Shown here: positions 1 to 8,825 of the stretch, piece after piece
How the letters are laid out: every line of letters starts with the position of its first letter
Position numbering within the stretch: position 1 is the stretch's first letter
Made by a program: the position numbers and the translations under genes
Notes under the pieces: generated by a model
What the model saw: the letters and a program-made list of their open reading frames with translations, nothing else
The model's database searches: none
Told to the model about the DNA's origin: nothing
Source of the DNA: an uncultured Bacteroidota bacterium
GTDB lineage: Bacteria > Bacteroidota > Bacteroidia > Chitinophagales > Chitinophagaceae
DNA: 64,000 nucleotides
Assembly (NCBI GenBank): GCA_903938445.1
Contig: CAJADG010000039.1
Span: 62,001 to 126,000, forward strand
Reading direction: 5' to 3'

Positions 1-2
1 AT

Positions 3-1181
3 GAAGTCAATAGCCAGTCTGAAAAAAGAATCAGCAGCGCTGATGCCGAATTAAATAGAGTATTAGGAGGCGGTATTGTTTTAGGATCTATCGTACTAGT
101 TGCAGGCGAACCCGGCATTGGTAAAAGTACTTTGTTTTTGCAACAGGGTTTGATGATGAAAGATCAAACGGTACTTTATATAAGTGGCGAAGAAAGTATC
201 CAGCAAATTAAAATGCGTGCAGATCGCTTGAATTTGCAAAACGAAAATTTTTATCTTTTAACAGAAACGCGCACTAGTGATATTTTTAAGGCAATTAAGA
301 AATTAAAGCCCACAGTAGTGATAGTGGACTCCATTCAAACATTGGAGTCTAATTTAATTGAAGCTGCGGCAGGTAGTGTTTCTCAAATAAAACAAACTGC
401 AGCTGAATTTCAAAGATTTGCCAAAGAAACCGGAACGCCTGTATTCTTAATTGGACATATTACCAAGGAAGGTACCATTGCAGGTCCAAAAATTTTGGAG
501 CATATGGTAGATACCGTTTTGCAATTTGAAGGAGATCGTCACTATGCATATCGCATGTTGCGCACTTTAAAAAATCGCTTTGGTAGTACTAGTGAATTAG
601 GTATTTACGAAATGACGGGCGAAGGCATGAAAGTAGTTACTAACCCTTCGGCATTTTTAATTGCACAACGCAATGAATCATTAAGTGGAAGTACCATTGC
701 AGCATCCATGGAAGGTATGCGTCCATTACTCATTGAAGTGCAGGCCTTGGTAACACAGAGTGTTTATGGTACTCCTCAAAGAACCGTTACAGGATTTGAT
801 TTAAGAAGACTACAACTATTATTGGCCGTGCTAGAAAAACGCGGAGGATTTGCATTTGGCATGAAGGATGTATTTGTAAATATTGCAGGTGGATTAAAAA
901 TTGAAGACCCCTCACTTGACTTAGCCATTATATTATCACTTCTTTCTTCCTACGAGGACGTTCCATTACCACAAGGCATTTGCTTTGCAGGTGAAGTGGG
1001 ATTAAACGGAGAAATTAGAGCGGTGAATAGAATTCAACAACGAATTGCGGAAGCAGAAAAATTAGGTTTCGAGAAAATATATATTTCTGCATTCAATAGC
1101 AAAGGAATTGAACCAAAGAAACATAGTATTCAAATTATTCCTGTAGAAAGAGTAGACGAAGCTTATCGACTATTCTTTTAA
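3..1181 (+). CDS. radA: DNA repair protein RadA (5' partial)
   Basis: RadA/Sms is a RecA-like ATPase that drives branch migration in recombinational repair. The reading frame is open from base 3, upstream of the listed TTG start at 132, and encodes the Walker A motif GEPGIGKST. The listed start would cut this motif away, so the gene begins before the window. The RadA signature LKNRFGS follows, and the last third is the Lon-protease-like domain (S16 fold) typical of RadA. The N-terminal zinc finger must lie outside the window. comF starts three bases after the stop, so the two are probably co-transcribed. Identification is firm; only the 5' end is missing. Confidence 0.95.
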   Translation, partial: EVNSQSEKRISSADAELNRVLGGGIVLGSIVLVAGEPGIGKSTLFLQQGLMMKDQTVLYISGEESIQQIKMRADRLNLQNENFYLLTETRTSDIFKAIKKLKPTVVIVDSIQTLESNLIEAAAGSVSQIKQTAAEFQRFAKETGTPVFLIGHITKEGTIAGPKILEHMVDTVLQFEGDRHYAYRMLRTLKNRFGSTSELGIYEMTGEGMKVVTNPSAFLIAQRNESLSGSTIAASMEGMRPLLIEVQALVTQSVYGTPQRTVTGFDLRRLQLLLAVLEKRGGFAFGMKDVFVNIAGGLKIEDPSLDLAIILSLLSSYEDVPLPQGICFAGEVGLNGEIRAVNRIQQRIAEAEKLGFEKIYISAFNSKGIEPKKHSIQIIPVERVDEAYRLFF

Positions 1182-1184
1182 ACC

Positions 1185-1916
1185 ATGCTAAATCATGGTC
1201 CTTTATCTAAACCATTCCTAAGTTTACAAAGTTATTTACAAGGATTTATTCACTTGATCTATCCGCACATATGTTTGCAATGTGCCAGTTCGGAATTACT
1301 AAATAGTCAAGTGATTTGTGATGAATGTGAATCGCAACTACCCTATACCCATTTTTCAAAAATGGTGATCAATCCTATAGAAAAAATATTTTGGGGACGT
1401 GCAAAAATTGAACAAGCCAACGCAATATTGTATTTTACAAAGGACAGTATTGTACAAAAAATTATTTTTGAACTAAAGTACAAGCAAAATAAAAAAGCAG
1501 GTTATTTATTGGGGCGACTCATTGCACAGGAGATCTTGTCAACGCATTCGGAAAATCCTGTCCTCTTCTTAATCCCCATACCAATAAGTAAAAAGAAGCT
1601 GCGAAAAAGAGGCTTTAACCAATGTCTAATAATTTGCAAAGGCATCATTGACTATGGAGTCAATGCTGTTATTTTTAATGGGTTGCATAAAATTAAAAAT
1701 ACGGTCACCCAGACTCATAAAGATCGATTGGAAAGAAGCTTGCAAAATAGTCCGGTTTTCATATTAAAAAACAGAATCCAATTACAGGATAAGCCAATAA
1801 TGATTGTGGACGATGTAATTACAACTGGCTCTACTTTGGAAGCAGCTTTTCATTGCTTAAAAGCCGCTAACCCATCCTCCATATCAATTTCGACTGCCGC
1901 TTATACATTCACTTAA
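1185..1916 (+). CDS. comF: ComF family phosphoribosyltransferase-like protein
   Basis: ComF-family proteins carry an N-terminal four-cysteine finger and a C-terminal phosphoribosyltransferase fold, and many are needed for uptake of transforming DNA. Here the cysteines are C30, C33, C45 and C48 (CLQC and CDEC), and the PRPP-binding loop IMIVDDVITTGST lies near residue 205. The RGFNQ motif shared by ComF proteins is also present. The length, 243 residues, is normal for the family. The gene follows radA by three bases. Whether it acts in DNA uptake here is inference; no other competence genes are in the window. Confidence 0.88.
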   Translation: MLNHGPLSKPFLSLQSYLQGFIHLIYPHICLQCASSELLNSQVICDECESQLPYTHFSKMVINPIEKIFWGRAKIEQANAILYFTKDSIVQKIIFELKYKQNKKAGYLLGRLIAQEILSTHSENPVLFLIPIPISKKKLRKRGFNQCLIICKGIIDYGVNAVIFNGLHKIKNTVTQTHKDRLERSLQNSPVFILKNRIQLQDKPIMIVDDVITTGSTLEAAFHCLKAANPSSISISTAAYTFT

Positions 1917-1963
1917 ACCTTTTTACTTAAATCTTGTTATATTTAACTATAAAATCTTTCATT

Positions 1964-2488
1964 ATGAAAATATTAGCTACACTTTTAATCTTAGCGGCAT
2001 CGGTTATGGGAAATGCACAAAGTATCCATTCATTTAAAGTAAAAGGTATCGATGGTAAACAAATCGATTTTGCTTCTTTCAAAGGAAAGAAAATATTAGT
2101 AGTCAATACAGCGAGCAAATGTGGCTATACTCCTCAATATGAGGCATTGGAAAAAGTATACGAACAATACAAGGATAAATTAGTGATAATTGGATTCCCA
2201 TGTAATCAATTTGGTGGTCAGGAGCCTGGCACTAATGAAGAAATTGTAAGTTTTTGCAAAAAGAACTATGGTGTAACTTTTCCATTAGCTGATAAGATTG
2301 ATGTAAAAGGAGATAAAATTGCTCCAATTTATCAATGGTTAACACAAAAAAGCAAAAATGGTGTAGTTGATGCTACCATTTCTTGGAATTTTAATAAGTT
2401 CTTGTTAGACGAGAAAGGAAATATGATTGCTTATTACCCAAGCAACATAACACCAGATAGTCAAGAAATTTTGGCGCGTCTTAAATAG
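1964..2488 (+). CDS. Glutathione peroxidase family protein, exported
   Basis: This is a peroxide-reducing enzyme of the glutathione peroxidase fold, probably thioredoxin-dependent as in most bacterial members. The listed ORF starts at 1934, but the ATG at 1964 gives a clean signal peptide (MKILATLLILAASVMGNAQ) and is preferred. The peroxidatic cysteine is C53 in NTASKCGYTPQ. The second motif GFPCNQFGGQEPG and the WNFNKFLLD motif carrying the catalytic Trp and Asn are present. The mature protein is about 155 residues, a normal length. The signal peptide places it in the periplasm. A small AT-rich hairpin follows the stop. Confidence 0.9.
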   Translation: MKILATLLILAASVMGNAQSIHSFKVKGIDGKQIDFASFKGKKILVVNTASKCGYTPQYEALEKVYEQYKDKLVIIGFPCNQFGGQEPGTNEEIVSFCKKNYGVTFPLADKIDVKGDKIAPIYQWLTQKSKNGVVDATISWNFNKFLLDEKGNMIAYYPSNITPDSQEILARLK

Positions 2489-2492
2489 GCTG

Positions 2493-2514
2493 ATATTCAT
2501 CAAAAGATGAATAT
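2493..2514 (+). terminator. AT-rich hairpin after the peroxidase gene
   Basis: ATATTCATC, an AAAA loop and GATGAATAT form a perfect nine-pair stem five bases after the peroxidase stop codon. It is followed by ACTTTTCT, a poor U tract. It could be a weak terminator or an mRNA 3'-end stabiliser. Confidence 0.4.
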
Positions 2515-2565
2515 ACTTTTCTCCACATCAAAAACAGCACCACTGTTTTTACTTATCTTCGCTCC

Positions 2566-3717
2566 ATGTTATTAAGCGAAGTAATTGGCCAGGAAAAACT
2601 AAAGCAGCAGCTTGTCGATATGGTGCAACACCAACGACTAAGTCATGCTATACTTTTTGTTGGCCCCGAAGGCGCGGGCGCATTGCCTTTGGCTATTGCT
2701 TTTGCGCAATACATTGTGAGTATTCCGAATGATAATACAAATGCATTAGGTGCCGATGAAATTGCAGATTTACCTGCCTATCATCGCGCTAGTCAATTAA
2801 TGCATCCCGATCTTCACTTTTCTTTTCCTAGTATTACTGAAAAACCTGGCACAAAAAATATCAGTTCCAATTATATTGAAGAATGGCGAGAGTTTATCAA
2901 TGGCTACCCTTATGGCAATGTTTTTGATTGGTTGCAATCTATTAAAGCCGAAAATAAACAGGGTAATATTAGTGCAGATGAATGCCAAGAAATTATAAAA
3001 AAATTGTCGTTTAAAAGTTTTGAGAGTGCTTATAAGGTTTTGGTGATGTGGATGCCCGAATACTTGGGCAAGGAGGGAAATAAATTATTAAAGCTCATTG
3101 AAGAGCCACCGGCAAACACCCTATTTTTATTAGTAGCAAATTCTGAGGAGCAAATTTTGCCAACGATATTAAGTCGCTGTCAATATATTAAAGTGCCAAG
3201 GCTCACAACAAGTGAAATTGAACAGGCCTTGACTCAAAAAGCGCATTTAGATCCTGAAAAAGCGGCTCAGATTGCTGCTATTTCAGATGGTAATTACCGC
3301 GAAGCCTTACACTTAATTCAACATAGTGATGCCGACTTTTTAACCCAAATTAGGGAGTGGTTGAATGCGATACTTAAAGGTGGGCCCCTGGCTCAGCTAA
3401 AATGGGTAGAGGAAACCAGTAAAATGGGGCGAGAACCTCAAAAGCAGTTTTTGAAGTACTTTAACCACCTTTTAGAGCAAAGTATTCGTATAAAAGTGCT
3501 TGGTAACGACCTTCCTCTTGATCCTGCTTTAAAGGATTTTGCCCTCAGAATCAATAAAATAGCTGGAGTGGGTCAATTAGAGGCAATCGTAGAGGAATTA
3601 GACAAGGCAGTTTATCATATTGAGCGTAATGCGAACCCAAAAATGCTATTTATGGCCTTGGGGATCAAGTTCTATCATATCATTCAGAACAAAACCTTAA
3701 TTTTGACAGAAGGCTAA
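2566..3717 (+). CDS. holB: DNA polymerase III subunit delta'
   Basis: Delta' is a clamp-loader subunit of the replicative polymerase, a AAA+ protein. The start VIGQEKLKQQL and the SRCQ motif (LPTILSRCQYIKVPRL) are typical of HolB/DnaX. The P-loop is degenerate: GPEGAGALPLA lacks the Lys-Ser/Thr of Walker A. This fits delta', which does not need to hydrolyse ATP. The length of 383 residues is normal for Bacteroidota. ricT follows after 71 bases, as it does in many bacteria. Confidence 0.9.
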   Translation: MLLSEVIGQEKLKQQLVDMVQHQRLSHAILFVGPEGAGALPLAIAFAQYIVSIPNDNTNALGADEIADLPAYHRASQLMHPDLHFSFPSITEKPGTKNISSNYIEEWREFINGYPYGNVFDWLQSIKAENKQGNISADECQEIIKKLSFKSFESAYKVLVMWMPEYLGKEGNKLLKLIEEPPANTLFLLVANSEEQILPTILSRCQYIKVPRLTTSEIEQALTQKAHLDPEKAAQIAAISDGNYREALHLIQHSDADFLTQIREWLNAILKGGPLAQLKWVEETSKMGREPQKQFLKYFNHLLEQSIRIKVLGNDLPLDPALKDFALRINKIAGVGQLEAIVEELDKAVYHIERNANPKMLFMALGIKFYHIIQNKTLILTEG

Positions 3718-3788
3718 GCTTGTGGGTTTGAGAAAATGGTTGCTTAGTTAGGTATTTTTTATTCATTAACAGTTAGAACTAACTATAT

Positions 3789-5093
3789 ATGGGATGTGGA
3801 TCATGTGGAACTGGCAAACCAGGCGGTTGCAAAAGCAACGGTGGTTGTAGTTCGGGTGCTTGTAACAGATTAAATGTGCACGATTGGTTGCGCGACTTAC
3901 CTATTGACGACATGGACAGTCAATGCAAGGTGGTAGAAGTAAGCTTTAAACAAGGTAGTCGTAAAGATTTTTTTCTAAATACTTCATTACAACATTTTGA
4001 GAAAGGAGAATATGTCACTGTCGAAGGCGTAAACGGATTTGACTTGGGTGAGGTTTCACTTACAGGAGAATTGGTTAGACTTCAATTAAAGAAAAGAGGA
4101 TTAGATGAATTTAATCCTGACATGAAAAAAATTCTTAGACCTAGTACTGATAGAGAAATTGAAACTTTTAAAATTAGCAAAAGTAGAGAAGCTGATATTT
4201 TAGCACGCAGTCGTACGCATGCATCTAATCTTAAATTAGCCATGAAGCTAAGTGAGGTTGAAATGCAGGCCGATGGCAAAAAAGCTACTTTCTTTTATAC
4301 TGCCGATGACAGAATTGACTTTAGAGAATTGATTCGCATTTTTGCGGGTGAGTTTAAGGTAAAAGTAGAAATGCGTCAGATTGGTATTAGACAAGAGGCT
4401 GCTAAATTAGGAGGCATTGGTAGTTGTGGCCGTGAACTATGTTGTAGTACTTGGTTACATGACTTTAAGAGTGTAAATACCACGGCGGCTCGTTATCAAA
4501 ACCTATCTATCAATCAAACTAAATTAAGTGGACAATGTGGTCGCTTAAAATGTTGTTTGAATTTTGAATTAGATACTTATTTAGATGCGCTTCAAGGATT
4601 CCCGGATTATGCAGATACTTTACAAACTGCAATGGGTCAAGCTTTTTTAATTAAGAAAGATATTTTCAAAAACCTAATGTGGTATACCCTACCTAACAAT
4701 ACCAAGCATTATCCATTAACCATTGATCGTGTTGTTGAAATTAAGAAGTTAAACCAACAAGGCGTGGTGGTAGATGAATTGCAAGCGGTAGAATTGGTGA
4801 GTGGCAAACCAAAGGAAGTAGAACCTTCTTTTGTGGATGTAGTAGGTCAAATTAGTTTAAAGAGCTTAGAGAAAAACGATCGCAGAAGAAGAGATCAACA
4901 AAGAGGTCCAAATAACGATCGTAATTTTAATGGTCCAAGAAATAATGGCCCTAATAACAATCGTCCTAATAATGGTCCACGCAATAATGGCCCAAGACCA
5001 AACAACGGACCAAGACCTAATAATGGTCCTAACAATAATCGACCAAGCAACAGACCACCGCAAGGAAACAATCCTGGTCCAGCACAATCTTAA
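3789..5093 (+). CDS. ricT: RicT/YaaT-type PSP1 domain protein with asparagine-rich tail
   Basis: PSP1-domain proteins related to B. subtilis RicT act with RicA and RicF on RNA processing. The core holds the signature GIGSCGRELCCSTWL and GQCGRLKCCLNFE. The first 26 residues hold five cysteines in a glycine-rich setting (MGCGSCGTGKPGGCK), which could be an extra metal or Fe-S site. The last 65 or so residues are low-complexity Asn-Gly-Pro-Arg repeats (NNGPRPNNGPRPNNG), probably disordered and RNA-binding. A short inverted repeat (AGTTAG-AA-CTAACT, 3771-3784) sits just before the ATG. The holB-ricT order is conserved in many bacteria. Whether RicA and RicF partners exist here is not visible. Confidence 0.88.
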   Translation: MGCGSCGTGKPGGCKSNGGCSSGACNRLNVHDWLRDLPIDDMDSQCKVVEVSFKQGSRKDFFLNTSLQHFEKGEYVTVEGVNGFDLGEVSLTGELVRLQLKKRGLDEFNPDMKKILRPSTDREIETFKISKSREADILARSRTHASNLKLAMKLSEVEMQADGKKATFFYTADDRIDFRELIRIFAGEFKVKVEMRQIGIRQEAAKLGGIGSCGRELCCSTWLHDFKSVNTTAARYQNLSINQTKLSGQCGRLKCCLNFELDTYLDALQGFPDYADTLQTAMGQAFLIKKDIFKNLMWYTLPNNTKHYPLTIDRVVEIKKLNQQGVVVDELQAVELVSGKPKEVEPSFVDVVGQISLKSLEKNDRRRRDQQRGPNNDRNFNGPRNNGPNNNRPNNGPRNNGPRPNNGPRPNNGPNNNRPSNRPPQGNNPGPAQS

Positions 5094-5110
5094 TTTACAG
5101 ATTCAAGTAT

Positions 5111-5144
5111 AAAAAAAATAGCCCTCAATGAGGGCTATTTTTTT
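5111..5144 (+). terminator. Bidirectional intrinsic terminator between ricT and the M3 peptidase
   Basis: AGCCCT, the loop CAATG and AGGGCT, flanked by an A tract and a T tract, make a terminator that can work in both directions for the two convergent genes. Confidence 0.85.
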
Positions 5145-5170
5145 GGAAATGCACTTTATAAGATCAATAT

Positions 5171-6895
5171 TTAGTGAAATAATTTTTCTAATTCTTGATT
5201 CGTAAAGTCCATTAAAGTTTTCACATAATCAGGAGAGAAATTAAATTTTAAACCTGCAGTTTCATACAATGCTGGTAATGTTTTAGTTCCACCCAGTGCC
5301 AGTGCATTCATATAATTTTCCAAAGCTTGCTTTGGATTTTTTTGATACTGCATCCACATGCCAATGGCACCTAATTGCGCAATGCCATATTCGATATAAT
5401 AAAAAGGCACTTCAAATAAATGCAATTGTCTTTGCCATCCAATGGCACGATACATATCTAATCCAGTATAATCAATACTTCCAGTAGAAAACTCTTTTAA
5501 AATAGCTGTCCAATTTGTAGTTCTTTCTTCAATGCTATGATTTGGATTTTCATATACCCAATGTTGAAATTTATCAATAATCGCAATCCATGGGAAAATA
5601 GTAATGGTTCTTTCCAACTGATGTTCTTTCGCACGATTTAAATCTGCTTCATTATCAAAGAAAGACTGCCAATGATTCATCGTAAATAATTCCATTGACA
5701 TACTTGCTACCTCCGCAATTTCCATTGGGTATTCCTTAAACGCACTTAATGCTAATGGATGCGAAAGAAAAGAATGAATCGCATGACCACCTTCATGCAC
5801 CATCGTAGTAACATCACTCATTTGACCTGCCGCATTCATAAAAATAAAGGGTGCGCCAGATTCAGCCAATGGACAATTATATCCACCTGGTGCTTTTCCT
5901 TTTCTACTTTCTAAATCAAAATGTTTTAATTCATTCATTTTACGCAAGCAGTCTGCAAAAAATGGATCTAACTGTTCAAAGCAGGCTACCGATTTTTCAT
6001 ATAAATCTTTGCCATCTGTAAATGGTCTCAAAGGCTTGTTTCCAGCAGGTTCTGCTTCGGTATCCCATGGCTTTAAAACATCCAATCCTAACTTTTGTTT
6101 TTTGCGCGCATAAATTTTATCAATCAAAGGAAGTACATGTAATTTAACTGCTTCATGAAATTGAAAACAATCTTCCTTGGTATAATCAAACCTACCTAGT
6201 TCTGCAAATTTGTAATCACGATAATTAGCAAAGCCTGCATTCACTGCAACTTGATGTCTTTTTTGAATTAAAGTAGTATACAATTCATGCATGGCATCCT
6301 TATCCTGCAAACGACGTTCTTGAATTTTTTTATACGCTTCTTCTCTTACCGCTCTGTCTTCATTTTCTAAAAATTGAGAAGCTTGTTGTAAAGTATATTC
6401 TTGACCATTCATCTCAATAGTCATTTTGCCTGCAATGGCACCATATTGTTGTTGCAAAACACTTAACTCCGCTTGCAAAGGAATATTTTCGGTTCTAAAT
6501 AAATCAATACTTTTTTTAACCGAACGCAAATAAGTAAAGTATTGGTCTTTGTCCAATTCGTCTGTAAAAGGACAAGCAATTAATTTTTTATTCAACGCAT
6601 CGGCATAAGGTTGCATTTGAGGTTGAATTTCCATGCAGAAATAAGTAAATGCATCTTCCAAAGATTTATCTGTTGTGTCACAGGTCATTTTAATTTGTCT
6701 CCAACATGCATCCTCACTAATAAAAGCCTCCAATTCACTTAAATCCAATAACCATTTTTCCAAATCGGCTTTACTTAAAAGAGGTCGTTCAGAAAGCTCC
6801 TTAAAAAAGGGCTCCAAACCAGCCCAATCCGTTAAAACAAAGGCTTCCGGAAGGTATTGATGAGGCGTTTTTTTGATGTCTGCTGTTCTTAGCAT
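5171..6895 (-). CDS. pepF: M3 family oligoendopeptidase (PepF-like)
   Basis: This is a cytoplasmic zinc metallopeptidase of family M3 that degrades short peptides. The zinc site HEGGHAIH (HExxH type) lies in the C-terminal half, and the downstream glutamate ligand is probably in the MEIAEVASMSMELF stretch. The length of 574 residues matches PepF-type enzymes. There is no signal peptide. A TAAATTTG promoter box lies 20 bases upstream, in the region shared with the divergent mutL. The exact substrate range cannot be read from the sequence. Confidence 0.92.
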   Translation of the reverse strand: MLRTADIKKTPHQYLPEAFVLTDWAGLEPFFKELSERPLLSKADLEKWLLDLSELEAFISEDACWRQIKMTCDTTDKSLEDAFTYFCMEIQPQMQPYADALNKKLIACPFTDELDKDQYFTYLRSVKKSIDLFRTENIPLQAELSVLQQQYGAIAGKMTIEMNGQEYTLQQASQFLENEDRAVREEAYKKIQERRLQDKDAMHELYTTLIQKRHQVAVNAGFANYRDYKFAELGRFDYTKEDCFQFHEAVKLHVLPLIDKIYARKKQKLGLDVLKPWDTEAEPAGNKPLRPFTDGKDLYEKSVACFEQLDPFFADCLRKMNELKHFDLESRKGKAPGGYNCPLAESGAPFIFMNAAGQMSDVTTMVHEGGHAIHSFLSHPLALSAFKEYPMEIAEVASMSMELFTMNHWQSFFDNEADLNRAKEHQLERTITIFPWIAIIDKFQHWVYENPNHSIEERTTNWTAILKEFSTGSIDYTGLDMYRAIGWQRQLHLFEVPFYYIEYGIAQLGAIGMWMQYQKNPKQALENYMNALALGGTKTLPALYETAGLKFNFSPDYVKTLMDFTNQELEKLFH

Positions 6896-6914
6896 AAGTT
6901 GAGATTTTAAGTGG

Positions 6915-6922
6915 CAAATTTA
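6915..6922 (-). promoter_or_regulatory. -7 box (TAAATTTG) for the M3 peptidase
   Basis: On the minus strand this reads TAAATTTG, matching the Bacteroidota -7 consensus TAnnTTTG, 20 bases before the peptidase ATG. A weaker match, TACTTTTA (6924-6931 on the + strand), could serve mutL. Confidence 0.55.
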
Positions 6923-6952
6923 CTACTTTTACACACTTTAAAAGATTTAATA

Positions 6953-8824
6953 GTGGCCAACAGCATTCATTTATTACCAGATCATATTGCCAATCAAATT
7001 GCAGCCGGGGAGGTGATTCAAAGACCTGCTAGTGCGGTGAAGGAATTATTGGAAAATGCGGTAGATGCAGGTGCCACTGAAATTAAATTAATTATTAATG
7101 ATGCGGGCAAGGCCCTCATTCAAGTCATTGATAATGGTAAGGGAATGAATCCCATAGATGCTCAAAATGCTTTTGCTAGACACGCAACAAGTAAGATTAG
7201 TGCCATTGAGGACTTATTTCAAATTAGGACCATGGGCTTTAGAGGGGAGGCATTAGCGTCCGTTGCTGCCGTAGCGCAAGTGAGTTTAAAAACAAGGCAG
7301 GCGGAGGATGAATTAGGAACTAGTGTAGAAATTGAAAATAGCCAGGTATCAGAAACCAGCCCAGTAGCTTGTCCAGTTGGTACCAATATTAGCATGAAGA
7401 ATTTATTTTTCAATGTGCCTGCTAGACGAAATTTTTTAAAAAGTAATTCAGCTGAGTTAAAGCATATTATTGAAGAATTTACAAGAGTAGCATTGGCATT
7501 CCCTGAAATCTATTTTAGCTTCACGAATAATGGTCAGGATGTTTTTCATTGGGAAGCCGGCAGCTTTAAACAAAGAGCCATTCATGTTTTAGGCAATAGC
7601 TACCAAACAAAATTAGTAGCGGTTGGTGAAAAAACCGACTACTTAACTATTTCAGGATTTGTTGGCAAACCAGAAACCGCAAAGAAAACAAGAAGCGATC
7701 AATACTTTTTTGTGAATCGTCGTTTTATTAAAAGCGCCTATTTACACCATGCCATTGCAAATGCTTTTGATGGTTTAATTCCAAAAGAAAATTTCCCAAG
7801 TTATATTTTGTATATAGATGTGGATCCTTCGCAAGTGGATATTAATGTGCACCCTACTAAGCAAGAAATAAAATTCGAGGATGATAAAATTATTTATGCC
7901 TTTGTACAAGCCGCAGTAAAACATGCGTTGGCACAATTTAGTATTGCTCCTTCTTTAGATTTTTCATTGGATGCGAATATTCAACAACTAGACGCTATCC
8001 AAAAGCCTTTTTCGGATGAACAAAGAAGCAGCACGGCTAGTAGTTCATTATACGCTGGCTTTACGCAAAAAAATCAAGCACATTTTATCCCAAGAACCAA
8101 TGAGGCTGAAAGAAAAGAGTGGAAAAGCTTTTTTGCTGATCTTCCAACAAGCGATGATCAAAATAGTCAATCCAATGGGGAGCAGGCAGGGAACGATGGC
8201 TTTATTGTTAAGTCCTCTTCTATGGGATTATATCAAGAAAAACAAGGAATTTTAGTAGACGAGGATGCAACCCTTTTACAGATCAATAACACCTATATTA
8301 TTGCACCCGTTGGGCCTGGGATGATCATGGTGCATCAACAATTAGCGCATGAACGTGTGTTGTATGAAAAGTATCAAAAAGCAAGCATACAACCGCATGC
8401 CACACAAAAAAGTTTATTTCCAGTGGTATTGGAATTAAGTGTAGCAGACGCAATATTGTTGGAAGAAATTATTGAAGACTTAGCTATCATTGGATATGAA
8501 ATTGAATCTTTTGGGCAAAACAGCTTCATCATACAAGGTATTCCTGCGGATGTAAATGCAGGCAATGAAAAAAATGCAATTGAACTTTTACTAGAACAAT
8601 TTAAACACTTTAGTGGTGATATTAAATTTAGTAAAAGAGAAAAAATTATTCGATGCATGGCTAGACAGTCCGCCATTAAAGCAGGTCAAAGCTTATCTCA
8701 AAAAGAAATGCATAGTTTAATTGAATCTCTTTTTAATTGCGATACACCAAATGTAACTGCTTCCGGAGCCCCAACTTATATTGATTTTAAAGAAGGATAT
8801 TTGGACAACTTATTTAGCAAGTAA
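6953..8824 (+). CDS. mutL: DNA mismatch repair protein MutL
   Basis: MutL couples MutS mismatch recognition to strand removal. The N-terminal GHKL ATPase is intact: ELLENAVDAGATEI, DNGKGM and GFRGEALASVAAV. The listed ORF starts at GTG 6911, but the GTG at 6953 gives the usual MutL beginning (..NSIHLLPDHIANQIAAGEV) and leaves room for the promoter, so it is preferred. The C-terminal dimerisation domain is present. However, the endonuclease motif expected as DQHA(x)2E(x)4E reads HQQLAHERVLYE, and the usual CPHGRP element is replaced by a sequence ending TASGAPT. The nicking site may therefore be inactive (see findings). The gene converges on dacB with a one-base gap. Confidence 0.93.
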   Translation: MANSIHLLPDHIANQIAAGEVIQRPASAVKELLENAVDAGATEIKLIINDAGKALIQVIDNGKGMNPIDAQNAFARHATSKISAIEDLFQIRTMGFRGEALASVAAVAQVSLKTRQAEDELGTSVEIENSQVSETSPVACPVGTNISMKNLFFNVPARRNFLKSNSAELKHIIEEFTRVALAFPEIYFSFTNNGQDVFHWEAGSFKQRAIHVLGNSYQTKLVAVGEKTDYLTISGFVGKPETAKKTRSDQYFFVNRRFIKSAYLHHAIANAFDGLIPKENFPSYILYIDVDPSQVDINVHPTKQEIKFEDDKIIYAFVQAAVKHALAQFSIAPSLDFSLDANIQQLDAIQKPFSDEQRSSTASSSLYAGFTQKNQAHFIPRTNEAERKEWKSFFADLPTSDDQNSQSNGEQAGNDGFIVKSSSMGLYQEKQGILVDEDATLLQINNTYIIAPVGPGMIMVHQQLAHERVLYEKYQKASIQPHATQKSLFPVVLELSVADAILLEEIIEDLAIIGYEIESFGQNSFIIQGIPADVNAGNEKNAIELLLEQFKHFSGDIKFSKREKIIRCMARQSAIKAGQSLSQKEMHSLIESLFNCDTPNVTASGAPTYIDFKEGYLDNLFSK

Positions 8825-8825
8825 A

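Noticed and set aside
4866-5087. Ile/Trp/Arg-rich ORF opposite the end of ricT
   Set aside because: It is the complement of the low-complexity Asn/Gly/Pro repeats; no start signals or homologous features.
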